46,236 bases of DNA from Candidatus Parcubacteria bacterium (GCA_003599135.1 QZIV01000011.1:1-46236); one strand, 5' to 3'; positions 27,257-36,561 are shown, counted from the stretch's first letter. Notes: generated from the letters alone by a model not told the origin. Translations and numbers: made by a program.

Positions 27257-28974
27257 GCCTATTATTGCGCCTTTTACAGCCCGATTCCTTCGAGGCCCGC
27301 GCTTCCGCAGACGATGATTTTTGGTATACCCACGCGCCTTCGGGTCCGACAAAGACCGGCCTCGATATTGACGAAACGAATGTCATTCAAATCGCTACGG
27401 TTTGGGCGTGCGTGCGAGTGATTGCCGAAACAATAGCCTCTTTGCCCCGTTTCGTATATGAACGGCTCGAAAAAGGCAAGAAAAAAGCCATAAATCACCC
27501 GCTTTACAACCTGATCCACCTGCAACCGAACCCCGAATCTAGCGGGATGCAGTTCCATGAGACAATGCTCCATCATTTGCTATTGTGGGGAAACTTTTAC
27601 GCCGAAAAGCAAATCAATCAGCGAAATGAACTCATTGCGCTCTGGCCGTGGAATCCGGCGCAAACAAGCGTGGAAAGAGATAGAGAAACCAGTCAATTGA
27701 TGTATACTCTACAACTTGGCAACGGGAAAGACCCCCGAAAACTGCCCCGCGAGCGTATGTTCCATATCGCCGGACTCTCATTTAACGGCGTAACCGGGCT
27801 TTCGCCAATCGCCAATGAGCGGGAAACATTCGGCCTCGCAATGGCTACCCAGGAATTCGGGTCGCGATTTTTCGGCAACTTCGCAAAGCCCGGCGGGGTC
27901 ATGGAACACCCCGGGCAAATAACCGATGAAGTCTATAAGCGCCTGCAGGCGTCATGGCAAGAAGGACACGCAGGACTACATAACGCTCATAAGCTGGCAA
28001 TTCTCGAAGAGGGCATGACGTTCAAGCCTATCACGATGCCGCTTGAGGACGCTCAATTTCTCGAAACGCGGAAATTTCAGCAAAATCAAATTGCCGCGAT
28101 CTTCCGGGTCCCGCCTCATATGATCGGCGATCTCGAACGCGCAACATGGGGAAATATCGAATTTCAGAGCCTTGATTTTGTTGTGCATTGTATTCGCCCG
28201 TGGCTTGTGCGGATTGAGCAGGCGTGGTTACTGCAATTATTCAAGCCCGAAGAGCGCCGCCGCTTTTTTGCAGAGCATGTTGTCGATGGACTCTTGCGGG
28301 GCGATTTCAAAAGCCGGATGGAAGGCTACGCGATTGGCAAAAACAACGGGTTTATGTCTTCAAATGACATTCGCGAGCTCGAAAATATGAACCCGATCCC
28401 GGAGGAGCAGGGCGGCAATACGTATCTCATACCCGCCAACATGCTGCCGGCGGAGCGGGCGCTCAATCCAGAGCCGGAGCCGCAGGAGACGATGCCAGAG
28501 CCGGAAGAGCAGCCCCAGCGCCGCGAGCGCATGAGAAGCGCGTTTACGCGATGGTTTGCCGATGCAACCGCAAGGATTGTCCGGCGCGAATCAGCCGCGA
28601 TCGGCAACCAGGCGAAAAAATTCATGGGGATTTATGCGCTTGAGGACTTCGAGGCATGGCTCGATAGCTTCTATGGCGATCTGCCGGCATTCATCGGCCT
28701 GCAGTTAGAGCCGGTCGTTTCATCCTACTGCGATACGGCGGATCTTAATGGGCAGGCAGGGACGTTTTGCGCGGCATTCCTGGAGGATTTCTCGGGGCGC
28801 CACATTTCGGAGAGCAAGAACCTTATCCTTGCGACGGCAAAACAGGCGGATCGGAGCGTTAGATTCGCTGCAATAGAAAATATGGTTAACGAATGGACTG
28901 AGGGCCGGGCCGAACACATAGCAGAGCGCGAGATTGATTATATGGCGGCTCTCATACAGGAAAATATGATCTAA
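27253..28974 (+). CDS. Portal protein, HK97 family
   Basis: A 573-residue protein. The N-terminal 400 residues fit the HK97/Phage_portal family, including Val-Trp-Ala-Cys-Val-Arg-Val-Ile-Ala-Glu-Thr near 50-60 and the Pro-Pro-X-Met-Ile-Gly-Asp segment near 280. A Glu/Pro-rich linker (about 405-425) leads into an extra C-terminal helical domain of about 150 residues, longer than the typical portal. Twelve copies form the DNA gate of the capsid and the site of terminase and connector docking. Confidence 0.92.
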   Translation: MSLLLRLLQPDSFEARASADDDFWYTHAPSGPTKTGLDIDETNVIQIATVWACVRVIAETIASLPRFVYERLEKGKKKAINHPLYNLIHLQPNPESSGMQFHETMLHHLLLWGNFYAEKQINQRNELIALWPWNPAQTSVERDRETSQLMYTLQLGNGKDPRKLPRERMFHIAGLSFNGVTGLSPIANERETFGLAMATQEFGSRFFGNFAKPGGVMEHPGQITDEVYKRLQASWQEGHAGLHNAHKLAILEEGMTFKPITMPLEDAQFLETRKFQQNQIAAIFRVPPHMIGDLERATWGNIEFQSLDFVVHCIRPWLVRIEQAWLLQLFKPEERRRFFAEHVVDGLLRGDFKSRMEGYAIGKNNGFMSSNDIRELENMNPIPEEQGGNTYLIPANMLPAERALNPEPEPQETMPEPEEQPQRRERMRSAFTRWFADATARIVRRESAAIGNQAKKFMGIYALEDFEAWLDSFYGDLPAFIGLQLEPVVSSYCDTADLNGQAGTFCAAFLEDFSGRHISESKNLILATAKQADRSVRFAAIENMVNEWTEGRAEHIAEREIDYMAALIQENMI

Positions 28975-29028
28975 ATTTTTCATATCGGGCTTATCAAGGG
29001 CCGATCACCCGCGATAACGCAAGAAAAG

Positions 29029-29078
29029 AAGGCGGCAGTTCCGGTGCCGGAACCATCGGGATTACCGCCTTTTCTTTT
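29029..29078 (+). terminator. Terminator between portal and protease genes
   Basis: AAGGCGG (29029-29035) pairs with CCGCCTT (29065-29071); a perfect inner hairpin GTTCCGG-TG-CCGGAAC sits at 29038-29053; a T-rich tail follows. Its 3' arm and tail match the terminator at 35186-35227 almost exactly. Confidence 0.7.
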
Positions 29079-29099
29079 GCCCGAATGAAAGGACTGGAA

Positions 29100-29891
29100 A
29101 TGAAAAAAGACAAGGCGGAGCTTAAAGGCTACTCGATCACGGCAAAGGCGAAAGAAGCCGAAGTCTGGATTTATGAGGAAATCGGCGAGTATTGGGGCAT
29201 GGGCCTTTCGTCAAAGCAATTCGCAAAGGACTTGAAAGACCTCGGGGATGTAAGCAAGATCACCGTTCATCTCAATTCGCCTGGCGGAGACCCGTTCGAA
29301 GGCGCGGCTATTTATAACACGCTCCGGAGTCACAAGGCAGAAGTCATTGTGAATATCGACGGCCTTGCCGCTTCCGCCGCCTCGATCATTGCAATGGCCG
29401 GCAATGAAATCAATATCGCCGAAAACGGCATGTTCATGATCCACGAGGCCGCCGGGATGACGTTTGGCCGCGCCGAAGATCATGAGCATATGGCTGAAGC
29501 CCTCCGCAAGATCAATGGCTCAATGATGAGCACCTATCTCAAACGGGCGAAGATCGATCAAGAAAAAATTGCCGAACTCATGGCCGCCGAAACGTGGATG
29601 AACGCAGACGAGGCGGTTGCGTACGGCTTTGCAGATCAAATCAGTGAGCCGCTTGAAATGGCGGCCAGCTTTGATCTCTCGAAATTCAAATACCGGAACG
29701 CGCCCGCGCTAAGCATGAGCGCGGAAGATATCCCCTCACGGCCAAAGCCGGAGGAAGGGGCGCCGGAATCGGCCAAAGTCGATAACCCGCCGCCTGCGGA
29801 GCCCGTCAGGGCAACGCTCCACGACGTGACCTTGTATGAAAACGACAGACAGAAGAGGCTCGCACACTTGCGACGCCCGAAAGGAAAGTAA
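29100..29891 (+). CDS. Prohead maturation protease, ClpP-like (S14)
   Basis: A 263-residue serine protease. ClpP signatures: Leu-Asn-Ser-Pro-Gly-Gly at 58-63, Gly-Leu-Ala-Ala-Ser at 88-92 with nucleophile Ser92, and Met-Ile-His-Glu-Ala-Ala-Gly with His115. It removes the delta domain of the capsid protein during head maturation; the capsid gene follows with a one-base overlap. The start at 29100 has AAAGGA six bases upstream; ATG 29085 has none. The last 70 residues are a Pro-rich tail that may act as scaffold. Confidence 0.92.
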   Translation: MKKDKAELKGYSITAKAKEAEVWIYEEIGEYWGMGLSSKQFAKDLKDLGDVSKITVHLNSPGGDPFEGAAIYNTLRSHKAEVIVNIDGLAASAASIIAMAGNEINIAENGMFMIHEAAGMTFGRAEDHEHMAEALRKINGSMMSTYLKRAKIDQEKIAELMAAETWMNADEAVAYGFADQISEPLEMAASFDLSKFKYRNAPALSMSAEDIPSRPKPEEGAPESAKVDNPPPAEPVRATLHDVTLYENDRQKRLAHLRRPKGK

Positions 29892-31237
29892 TGCTCACGA
29901 TCACGCAGATGCGCGAGAAGGCCGCCGCTCTGCTCGATGAGGATGCCGGCATTAGAGCGGCAGCCGTGAATCAGAAACGGCAACTCACCGGGCAGGAGCA
30001 GGACCGGATCACGCAGATTTACAACGAAGTCGAAGAGCTTGAAGCATCGATCAAGCTCGAAGAAAAAGGGGAGGCAATCCGCGCCCGATTCAATCAGTCC
30101 GTTGACGAACCGGCGCGGCCCGATCCGACCGACGATGGAAACGGCAGTTACCGCGCTCCCGGCGCGGCCAATCGCCCGAAACCCCGCAAGGGTGACGGCT
30201 TCCGCACGCTCGGAGAATTTCTCACAAAGGTAGCGATTGCACAATCACCCGGCGGACTCACAGACCCGCGGCTTATTCAGGCCGCCGCAACCGGCATGAG
30301 CGAGGGCGTATTCTCTGACGGCGGGTTTGCAGTCGGAACGGATATCGCCGGTACGATCATGGACAAGATTTTCGGGGCCGAAAACCTTGCTTCCCGTTGC
30401 ACCCGCTTCACCATCAGCAACACGTCAAATTCAATCAAAGTGCCTCGCATTGTTGAATCATCTCGCGCTGACGGCTCGCGCTGGGGCGGAGTGCGCGGGT
30501 ACTGGAAAGACGAGGCCGCGGCAATGACCGCCAGCAAACCCAAGGGCGGCGATTGTCAGTTGAGCCTCGAAAACCTGACGGTATTGATTTACACGACGGA
30601 CCAGCTCCTTGCCGATTCCGCCGCGCTCGAATCGTATATCCGCCAGCTCGCGCCGAAAGAGATCATCTTCAAAATGAACGATGCTCTCATTAACGGCGAC
30701 GGCTCCGGCAAACCTCTGGGCATCCTTCAGGCCGGTTGCCTCGTATCGCAGGCAAAGGAAACCGGACAGACGGCGGAAACGATCAAGTACGAGAATATTG
30801 TCAAAATGTGGTCCCGCATGTTCTCTGATTCGCGCCCGAATGCCGTATGGCTTATCAATCAGGACGTGGAGCCGCAACTCTACACGATGTCCCTTGCGGT
30901 CGGTACGGGCGGCAGCGCGGTTTATCTGCCCCCGGGCGGCGCGTCAGATCAACCGTATGCGCGGCTCTTCGGCCGGCCGGTAATTCCGATGGAGCAATGT
31001 CCTACGCTGGGAACGGTTGGCGATATCATCCTGGCCGATTTCAGTCAATACCTGTTGGCTGATAAAGGCGGAGTGGAAAGCGCCTCCTCGATCCATGTCC
31101 AGTTCCTTTACAACGAAACCGTTTTCCGGTTCGTCTACCGCGTGGATGGCCAGCCGTGGTGGGGCGCTCCATTGACCCCCAAAAGCGGATCATCCAATAC
31201 CCTGAGCCCCTTTGTGGCGCTCGCAACCAGGTCTTAA
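29891..31237 (+). CDS. Major capsid protein, HK97 fold
   Basis: A 448-residue protein. Residues 1-60 are a charged helical delta domain that acts as internal scaffold; a linker rich in Pro, Arg and Asn follows; then the capsid domain with typical Ile-Ile-X-Lys-X-Asn-Asp-Ala and Asn-Gly-Asp-Gly-Ser-Gly-Lys-Pro-Leu-Gly-Ile segments. The protease upstream probably cuts near residue 100. It builds the icosahedral head. Confidence 0.93.
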   Translation: MLTITQMREKAAALLDEDAGIRAAAVNQKRQLTGQEQDRITQIYNEVEELEASIKLEEKGEAIRARFNQSVDEPARPDPTDDGNGSYRAPGAANRPKPRKGDGFRTLGEFLTKVAIAQSPGGLTDPRLIQAAATGMSEGVFSDGGFAVGTDIAGTIMDKIFGAENLASRCTRFTISNTSNSIKVPRIVESSRADGSRWGGVRGYWKDEAAAMTASKPKGGDCQLSLENLTVLIYTTDQLLADSAALESYIRQLAPKEIIFKMNDALINGDGSGKPLGILQAGCLVSQAKETGQTAETIKYENIVKMWSRMFSDSRPNAVWLINQDVEPQLYTMSLAVGTGGSAVYLPPGGASDQPYARLFGRPVIPMEQCPTLGTVGDIILADFSQYLLADKGGVESASSIHVQFLYNETVFRFVYRVDGQPWWGAPLTPKSGSSNTLSPFVALATRS

Positions 31238-31253
31238 GGGGAGGTGACAGCTA

Positions 31254-31736
31254 ATGGCTAGAGGAATCAATATTGCCGAACAATGCCACGTTGTGAATGC
31301 CACGGCTCCTATCGATATCAATGGCGCGGGCGCGTCTTCAGACGTTTTTTCAATGGAGAACTTCTCCCACGCTACGATCATCGTTCAGCTTGGCGTCACC
31401 GGCGCGGCTACCACGATCACAGTCAAGGAGTGCGATGACGTTACGCCGACGAATTCAACGGCTATCGCGTTCTACTACTACTCTGAAACCACGGCGGCGG
31501 GAGATACGCTTTCGACTCGCACGGCCGCCACGACTTCGGGAATCACCGGCTCAACCAACGATGGTGTCATGTACGTCATCGAAATCGACGCATCGCAGCT
31601 TACCGATGGGTACAAGTACCTGCAGGTATGCGCAAGCGATCCGTCAGCCGCAACGCTTTATTCCTGTGTTGCGATTCTGAGCGGCTCGCGCTATTCCGGC
31701 GATCCGGCAACTGAGGCAATAACGGCGATCGTGTAA
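31254..31736 (+). CDS. Hypothetical structural protein after the capsid gene (decoration candidate)
   Basis: A 160-residue, Thr/Ala/Ser-rich beta protein starting after GGGGAGGTGA. A gene of this size and composition right after the capsid gene often encodes a head decoration protein. No cysteine-stabilised or membrane element is seen. The function is inferred from position and composition. Confidence 0.6.
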   Translation: MARGINIAEQCHVVNATAPIDINGAGASSDVFSMENFSHATIIVQLGVTGAATTITVKECDDVTPTNSTAIAFYYYSETTAAGDTLSTRTAATTSGITGSTNDGVMYVIEIDASQLTDGYKYLQVCASDPSAATLYSCVAILSGSRYSGDPATEAITAIV

Positions 31737-31753
31737 CTGAGACAATAACCAAC

Positions 31754-31802
31754 TATCCGCCCGGCCTCCAGTGACGAGGCCGGGCGCCCTACGGGGCGGA
31801 TA
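31754..31802 (+). terminator. Alternative hairpins after the decoration gene
   Basis: CCCGGCCTC (31760-31768) pairs with GAGGCCGGG (31776-31784), and TATCCGCC (31754-31761) with GGCGGATA (31795-31802), giving nested stems. No T tract follows, so it may adjust rather than stop transcription. Confidence 0.45.
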
Positions 31803-31818
31803 GAAGGAGAAAGAAAAA

Positions 31819-32523
31819 ATGGCAGACGTACACAGCAAATGGATTAATGGGCAGCTCGTCTTTTGGGACACCTACGAATACAGGTGGGTTGATGCAATCG
31901 GCCCGGATGTCGTCAAGTATTGCAACCACTTCGTCAATTTGCCGGTAGACGATACGACCGGCAATCCGACGGAATTCACGACAACGGAAACGGGAGTGAA
32001 TACGGTCGTTATTAGCACGACGGCGGGCGGACGGCTCCTGCTTACCACCGGCGCCACGGAAAACAACGGCATCAGTATGCAATTGACGGGCGAAGCGTTC
32101 AAGCTCGAATCGAACAAGCCGCTGTATTTCGGAACGAAATTGCAGGTGAACGATGCCGACCAGGTTGACTTATTTATCGGCCTCTGCATAACCGACACCG
32201 ATTTGGCGGGCGGCATGACCGACGGAGTCTATTTTGAATCGCTTGACGAAAGCGCGAGCATCTCATGCGTGACCGAAAAGGATTCAACCGAAACGCAGAC
32301 CGATTCCACCGGAACGCTTGTCGATGCCACTGACAAGACGCTCGAATTCTACTGGGACGGCAGCACATACATTCATTTCTACATCGACGGAACGCTTGTG
32401 GCGTCAAGTTCCACAAACATTCCAACCGATGAAGAGCTTACGCTCTCGATCGAATTGCTGACCGGCGAGGGTACGGCAAACACCTGCTCAATCGATTGGG
32501 TCCGCGTCATTCAGATCCGGTAA
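31819..32523 (+). CDS. Jelly-roll-like structural protein
   Basis: A 234-residue acidic beta protein. After a short N-terminal module (Trp-Ile-Asn-Gly...Tyr-Glu-Tyr-Arg-Trp) it carries a concanavalin-like pattern: Tyr-Phe-Gly-Thr-Lys-Leu, Phe-Ile-Gly-Leu, Leu-Glu-Phe-Tyr-Trp-Asp-Gly, Ile-Asp-Gly-Thr-Leu-Val. Such domains bind carbohydrate or form trimers in virions. A head fibre or surface decoration is plausible. AGGAGA precedes the ATG. Confidence 0.6.
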   Translation: MADVHSKWINGQLVFWDTYEYRWVDAIGPDVVKYCNHFVNLPVDDTTGNPTEFTTTETGVNTVVISTTAGGRLLLTTGATENNGISMQLTGEAFKLESNKPLYFGTKLQVNDADQVDLFIGLCITDTDLAGGMTDGVYFESLDESASISCVTEKDSTETQTDSTGTLVDATDKTLEFYWDGSTYIHFYIDGTLVASSSTNIPTDEELTLSIELLTGEGTANTCSIDWVRVIQIR

Positions 32524-32533
32524 GGGGGTTGCA

Positions 32534-32950
32534 ATGAGAAGATACCTGATTGCGCTAGTGCTCGTGCTTCTCTTTGCAGGGGCGGCATGGGCAACGAGCC
32601 TCAACTTTTCGAGCAGCCCGAACCTGACGGGGCTTACTTACTGGGTTGAGCGTGATAACGTCGGCGATGCCTCAACCGCGCAAACGATCAAAGCCGCTCC
32701 TGGCGCGGGCTACAGGCTGACGGTAACGCGGGTAATAATCAGTTGCGTAACCGCATGTGCCATTTACTTGAAAGACGAAGACGGCACGGTAATAGCCGGC
32801 GGTTACGAATTCACTACGGGCGGCCCGGGAACAATAGACCTCAATTTCTACCGATACCCGCGATATTTGGCCGACAACAAGGCGCTGACGTATGAGGCAA
32901 CCGCAGAGGGAAACGTGACGGTTGAGGTTGAGGGGTTCACAAGCAACTAA
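32534..32950 (+). CDS. Secreted small protein within the head operon
   Basis: A 138-residue protein with a clear Sec signal peptide: Arg-Arg, a Leu/Val core at 5-14, and Ala-Trp-Ala with cleavage after residue 20. The mature 118 residues are beta-rich with two cysteines close together (Cys-Val-Thr-Ala-Cys). AGGGGGTTGCA precedes the start. An exported protein among virion assembly genes is unusual, since virion parts assemble in the cytoplasm. It may act on the cell surface late in infection, or be a structural protein with a decaying leader. Confidence 0.65.
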   Translation: MRRYLIALVLVLLFAGAAWATSLNFSSSPNLTGLTYWVERDNVGDASTAQTIKAAPGAGYRLTVTRVIISCVTACAIYLKDEDGTVIAGGYEFTTGGPGTIDLNFYRYPRYLADNKALTYEATAEGNVTVEVEGFTSN

Positions 32951-32974
32951 CGGGCGATGACTGAAAGGGGCGAT

Positions 32975-33142
32975 ATGAGCGAGTTGAAAATGGTGCAGGT
33001 GAGGTTGAAGCCGCATTATCTTCCTCACCTGCATTCTCGTATTGTGGAAATGTATGAGGGACCGGCAAGGCAACTTGCAGATAGCGGATTGCTCGAGATC
33101 CTGCCGGTAGAGAAAAAGCGCGGGCGCAAACCAAAGGCTTAG
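32975..33142 (+). CDS. Small basic protein
   Basis: A 55-residue protein starting at 32975 after GAAAGGGG, ending in a basic Lys-Lys-Arg-Gly-Arg-Lys tail. Small proteins of this kind before the connector gene are often minor head components. No family recognised. Confidence 0.55.
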   Translation: MSELKMVQVRLKPHYLPHLHSRIVEMYEGPARQLADSGLLEILPVEKKRGRKPKA

Positions 33143-33145
33143 GCG

Positions 33146-34051
33146 ATGTCGATAAGCTCTCCGAATCGGATAATCACAGCTACCGATTTCAAGAACATTA
33201 TGCGCGTTGGCGATACCTCGCAGGATACGATTCTTGGGCGCGTTCTCCCGGGGGCGCTCCGGGCGCTCGAAAGATACTGTAACCGCAAATTCTGCGAGTA
33301 CGAAGAGGAGGCGTTTTCGGTTTATTGCAACGATACCGGCAGCGTTTCAGCGGCAACAGTCACCGTTACGGAATCCACGCTTACCCTTGTCAATACCGGC
33401 GGGGATAATGCGGGAACAAATACGCTCACCCTTGCCGATGCCGCCAATGACACGCTGACAGAACTTGTTGCCGTCATAGAGGCACTGGACGGCTGGACCG
33501 CAACGATATCTTCATCGGCAACGGGGACGGCATCGAGCACAGAACTAACTCCGGCGGCCGCTCAATCCTGCATCGGCTCTGCAAATGCCGTCACATTGGG
33601 CTATCGCGTGGACATAACGGAGTACTTTGACGGGGACGGCAAAACGCGGCTCTGGCCGCAGTATATCCCGCTCATTTCCGTCACTTCGCTTTACGATGAC
33701 ACAGACCGGACTTTTACGGATTCGAATGACGCGCTTGACGATGACGATTATGCGCTTTTTGACGATTACCTTCAGCTGGTCGATAACAACACTTTCAATG
33801 TCGACACAAAAAACATTCGCTTGATCTATCGCGGCGGCTACACGCCCGCACAGCTTGACGATGACGAGCGATCAGATTTGAGGCTGGCGGCGGCTCAGTA
33901 CGTGAATTACATCATGCAGCAGATATCAACCGGGCCCGTCCAGGCGCAGGTTGACATTGACGGCATGGTTCAAAGGCCGCTATTTTTCGGCCCAATTCCC
34001 GCGATGGTTCGGGCGCTCCTGGAGCCCTACAAACGCAAGGTATTTTTCTAA
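33146..34051 (+). CDS. Head-tail connector, gp6-like, with inserted domain
   Basis: A 301-residue protein. The ends match gp6-like connectors: a helical start with Leu-X2-Tyr-Cys-X-Arg-X-Phe, Ile-Arg-Leu-Ile-Tyr-Arg-Gly-Gly-Tyr, then Asp-Leu-Arg-Leu-Ala-Ala-X-Gln-Tyr. Between them a Thr/Ala/Ser-rich beta segment (about 60-145) looks inserted, making it about twice the usual length. It forms the ring below the portal. Confidence 0.8.
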   Translation: MSISSPNRIITATDFKNIMRVGDTSQDTILGRVLPGALRALERYCNRKFCEYEEEAFSVYCNDTGSVSAATVTVTESTLTLVNTGGDNAGTNTLTLADAANDTLTELVAVIEALDGWTATISSSATGTASSTELTPAAAQSCIGSANAVTLGYRVDITEYFDGDGKTRLWPQYIPLISVTSLYDDTDRTFTDSNDALDDDDYALFDDYLQLVDNNTFNVDTKNIRLIYRGGYTPAQLDDDERSDLRLAAAQYVNYIMQQISTGPVQAQVDIDGMVQRPLFFGPIPAMVRALLEPYKRKVFF

Positions 34052-34614
34052 TGGGTGACTACAAATTCGAGGTCGATACGTCCCAGGCTGAAGCTCTTGG
34101 CCGGCGCATTGAACAGGCCGCTAAAGATGGTTTCTCTGATGCTCAAATTACAAAAGCCCTCAGACAAGGGGCCCGCGTGATACGGGATAAGGCGCGAGCT
34201 ACGGCTCCGGTACGGAAAACGGGCAAGTCCATTAAGGGCAAGGGACGCCCCGGGGTGCTCAAAAGATCGATCAAGGACGTAACCCTTAAAAAGCGCCAGG
34301 GTAGACCACCGGCGGCAAAAGCGGCTGGCGTTGCTCCTCATGCTCATTTGGTGGAACTCGGGACGGGGCCGCGATTCCGGGGAATCAAAAAGCATTTCGT
34401 TGGCGGGAGGACAGAGCGGGGAATAAAGCGATACGGACCGCGTCATTTCTTTTGGGAAGGCACCGGCAACAAATTCGGCTATACCGGCTCGATGCCGCCT
34501 AATCCCTTTTTCAAGCATGCCGTTGACGCTGGTATGGCGGCGGCCAATCAGGCTATAGACCAGGGCATTGACAAAATGCGCGATGCGTTTGACCGGAAGG
34601 TACGCGGAAGTTGA
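34051..34614 (+). CDS. HK97-gp10-like head-tail joining / tail completion protein
   Basis: A 187-residue basic protein. Gly-Ala-Arg-Val-Ile-Arg-Asp-Lys-Ala-Arg-Ala-Thr-Ala-Pro near 47-60 and His-Ala-His-Leu-Val-Glu-Leu-Gly-Thr-Gly-Pro, with Pro-Pro-Asn-Pro-Phe-Phe near the end, are typical of the HK97-gp10 family. It joins the tail to the finished head. One-base overlap with the connector gene. Confidence 0.88.
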   Translation: MGDYKFEVDTSQAEALGRRIEQAAKDGFSDAQITKALRQGARVIRDKARATAPVRKTGKSIKGKGRPGVLKRSIKDVTLKKRQGRPPAAKAAGVAPHAHLVELGTGPRFRGIKKHFVGGRTERGIKRYGPRHFFWEGTGNKFGYTGSMPPNPFFKHAVDAGMAAANQAIDQGIDKMRDAFDRKVRGS

Positions 34615-35129
34615 GCATTGATATTTCCAGCCTTGAAGACGCCGTTAAGGTGGTTTATGCCGCCGATTCATGGTTCTCGGAGTCCGCAAACTGCGTTACT
34701 ATCGAGGCCCGATTCCGGCGCGTTTCGCAGGACTATAACCGCGCCTTTTATGGATTCGAGCCAACAAGCGAATTACCCGCCGTTATCATTGTGGCGGCAA
34801 TTCAGCGCAACGGATTCGAGGGTAAGGTCCGGCGCGAACATACCACGACCGGCGAATACGATTACTTTATTCCAATGGCGATTCTGTGCATCTTGCAAAA
34901 GGCCGATTATGACGATTGCGAAAGCGCGATTATCACGATGATCGAAAAGGCCACCGACGTTGCAGAGGAGCAAATTCATTCCGGCGCCGATTGGGGAACG
35001 GGTGACGGCATAACCGTACCCGACAGCATTGAGGACTCATATAACGTGATTCCGCACGGGGCAACGCATATCGGAGTTGGCATTGTGAAATTCGACATTC
35101 AAAAGATTGGGGATATCGGGGGAATATAA
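34611..35129 (+). CDS. Tail terminator / completion protein candidate (TTG start)
   Basis: A 172-residue protein. TTG at 34611 overlaps the previous stop (TTGA). Position between the gp10-like gene and the tail tube gene, and its size, fit the tail terminator (gpU-like) slot. The sequence is an alpha/beta mix with no decisive motif. The next gene follows only after a terminator. Confidence 0.65.
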   Translation: MSIDISSLEDAVKVVYAADSWFSESANCVTIEARFRRVSQDYNRAFYGFEPTSELPAVIIVAAIQRNGFEGKVRREHTTTGEYDYFIPMAILCILQKADYDDCESAIITMIEKATDVAEEQIHSGADWGTGDGITVPDSIEDSYNVIPHGATHIGVGIVKFDIQKIGDIGGI

Positions 35130-35185
35130 AATAGCATTCAGGGCTTGACCTGAGCCGGACGCGGCAGACGGTCAATGAAAGAAAG

Positions 35186-35233
35186 AAAGGCGGCTGGTAG
35201 GAGCCTACCCTCCTATTAGCCGCCTTTTTCTTT
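35186..35233 (+). terminator. Terminator before the tail tube genes
   Basis: AAAGGCGGCT (35186-35195) pairs perfectly with AGCCGCCTTT (35218-35227), with an inner GGTAGG-AG-CCTACC hairpin and a T-rich tail. It nearly repeats the 3' side of the terminator at 29029-29078. Confidence 0.78.
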
Positions 35234-35260
35234 GCCCTGACAACGAGGAGGATACGACAG

Positions 35261-35461
35261 ATGCCGAGCAAGGCAAAACGCGATTTTGAGGTTTTTACCG
35301 GCGCTCTCAGGCGCAAATTCAAAGCCGGTGACGTTGACCTGCGGGATGTCTACGCCCGTAAATGGCCGCATGATTTTGAGTTCATTCCGGCCGATACGCC
35401 ACCAAAGGAGGGCCCGAAACCCGTAAATGTTGAGATCAAGCCGGAAGGGGGTGACGAATAA
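35261..35461 (+). CDS. Small protein before the tail tube gene
   Basis: A 66-residue basic protein with a Pro/Lys-rich tail and a strong site (GAGGAGG). It overlaps the tail tube start by one base. Possibly a minor tail component; no family recognised. Confidence 0.55.
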   Translation: MPSKAKRDFEVFTGALRRKFKAGDVDLRDVYARKWPHDFEFIPADTPPKEGPKPVNVEIKPEGGDE

Positions 35462-36531
35462 TGGCACGTACATTTGCAGAACCGTCATACAGGGGTTTTT
35501 CGGTTACGGCGGAAAGCCCGTATGGAACGGCAGAGGCCGCCGCCTCGTGGATTGCCCGTTTTCAGGACAAGGCCACAATGCCGCAACCTGGCGGGCTTGT
35601 CGATGCCGATGAAGACGAGTACACGGGCAGCACTTATCGCAAAAAGCATGACATTGTGCAATGGGCGGTCCAACTCACACATGAGCAGCGCCTATTACCA
35701 TATGTCGCGGGGTTATTTCTTTCGCTTGTCGGCGGATCGACTACTGCAACACAGCAGGCAGCGACCGCCGCATATCTGCATGTGATAGAGGATGATTCCG
35801 ACGCTGTTGACCTGCTCTCCGTAACCATGTGGGAGGATACGCCCGCATACGGCCAGCAGGAATTTACCGGAATCGCTTGCACTGAGGTTTCCATTGAATT
35901 CGGGCGCGGCGAATTCTGCAAGCTGACGGCCCAACTCATCGGCGACGGCGCGGTTGCGGCGGGAGACGATCTCTCAGCCGTTGCGGTAGCGAATACCTCG
36001 GAGGTCTATCTCAAATGGAGCGATGTTGATGTTCTTGTCGGTGGCACATATTCCGAGGCCGCAGGCGTTGGATCGGTAGCGGGTGGAACGTCAATCAAAT
36101 CACAGATTCGCAGCGGGAAAATCACGATCAAAAACAACGGCGCCCTGCTCTATGCGCTCGGGGAATCGGACGACTACGCCTCGGGAGCAATTAAGGGAAA
36201 CATGAAGGACGCCGAAATCGTGAAAATCGAGCTCGAATTTGAACCCGCATTGGCGGATCCCGATTTAGAGCTTGATTACCTTACCGGCGAAACGGAGAAC
36301 GTCCTGCAGATCGAATTTCAGGGCGCATCAATGGGCGGCGCAGAGGCCGCCTATTACTACACCGTGGATTTCTACTTCCCGGTTACTCGCGTCAATGCGG
36401 GGGCGCTCGATAAGGACAACCTGGTACAGACGGCAACGCAGACATGGATTGCCATAAAAGACGATTCAGTCAATGACTATCCGCTCTGGCAGGCGCAGGT
36501 GACCAACAAGGTAACGGCCTATCTAGGCTAG
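35461..36531 (+). CDS. Major tail (tube) protein
   Basis: A 356-residue acidic beta protein. The Gly/Thr/Asp-rich repeats of strands, the pattern Glu-Leu-Glu-Phe-Glu-Pro-Ala and place directly before the G/GT chaperone genes identify it as the tail tube subunit, in a longer version with an extra domain as in phages of the phage_tail_tube type. AGGGGGTGACG precedes the start. It polymerises around the tape measure. Confidence 0.82.
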   Translation: MARTFAEPSYRGFSVTAESPYGTAEAAASWIARFQDKATMPQPGGLVDADEDEYTGSTYRKKHDIVQWAVQLTHEQRLLPYVAGLFLSLVGGSTTATQQAATAAYLHVIEDDSDAVDLLSVTMWEDTPAYGQQEFTGIACTEVSIEFGRGEFCKLTAQLIGDGAVAAGDDLSAVAVANTSEVYLKWSDVDVLVGGTYSEAAGVGSVAGGTSIKSQIRSGKITIKNNGALLYALGESDDYASGAIKGNMKDAEIVKIELEFEPALADPDLELDYLTGETENVLQIEFQGASMGGAEAAYYYTVDFYFPVTRVNAGALDKDNLVQTATQTWIAIKDDSVNDYPLWQAQVTNKVTAYLG

Positions 36532-36561
36532 GGTATGGGCGAATGAAAGGAGACTACAGCA

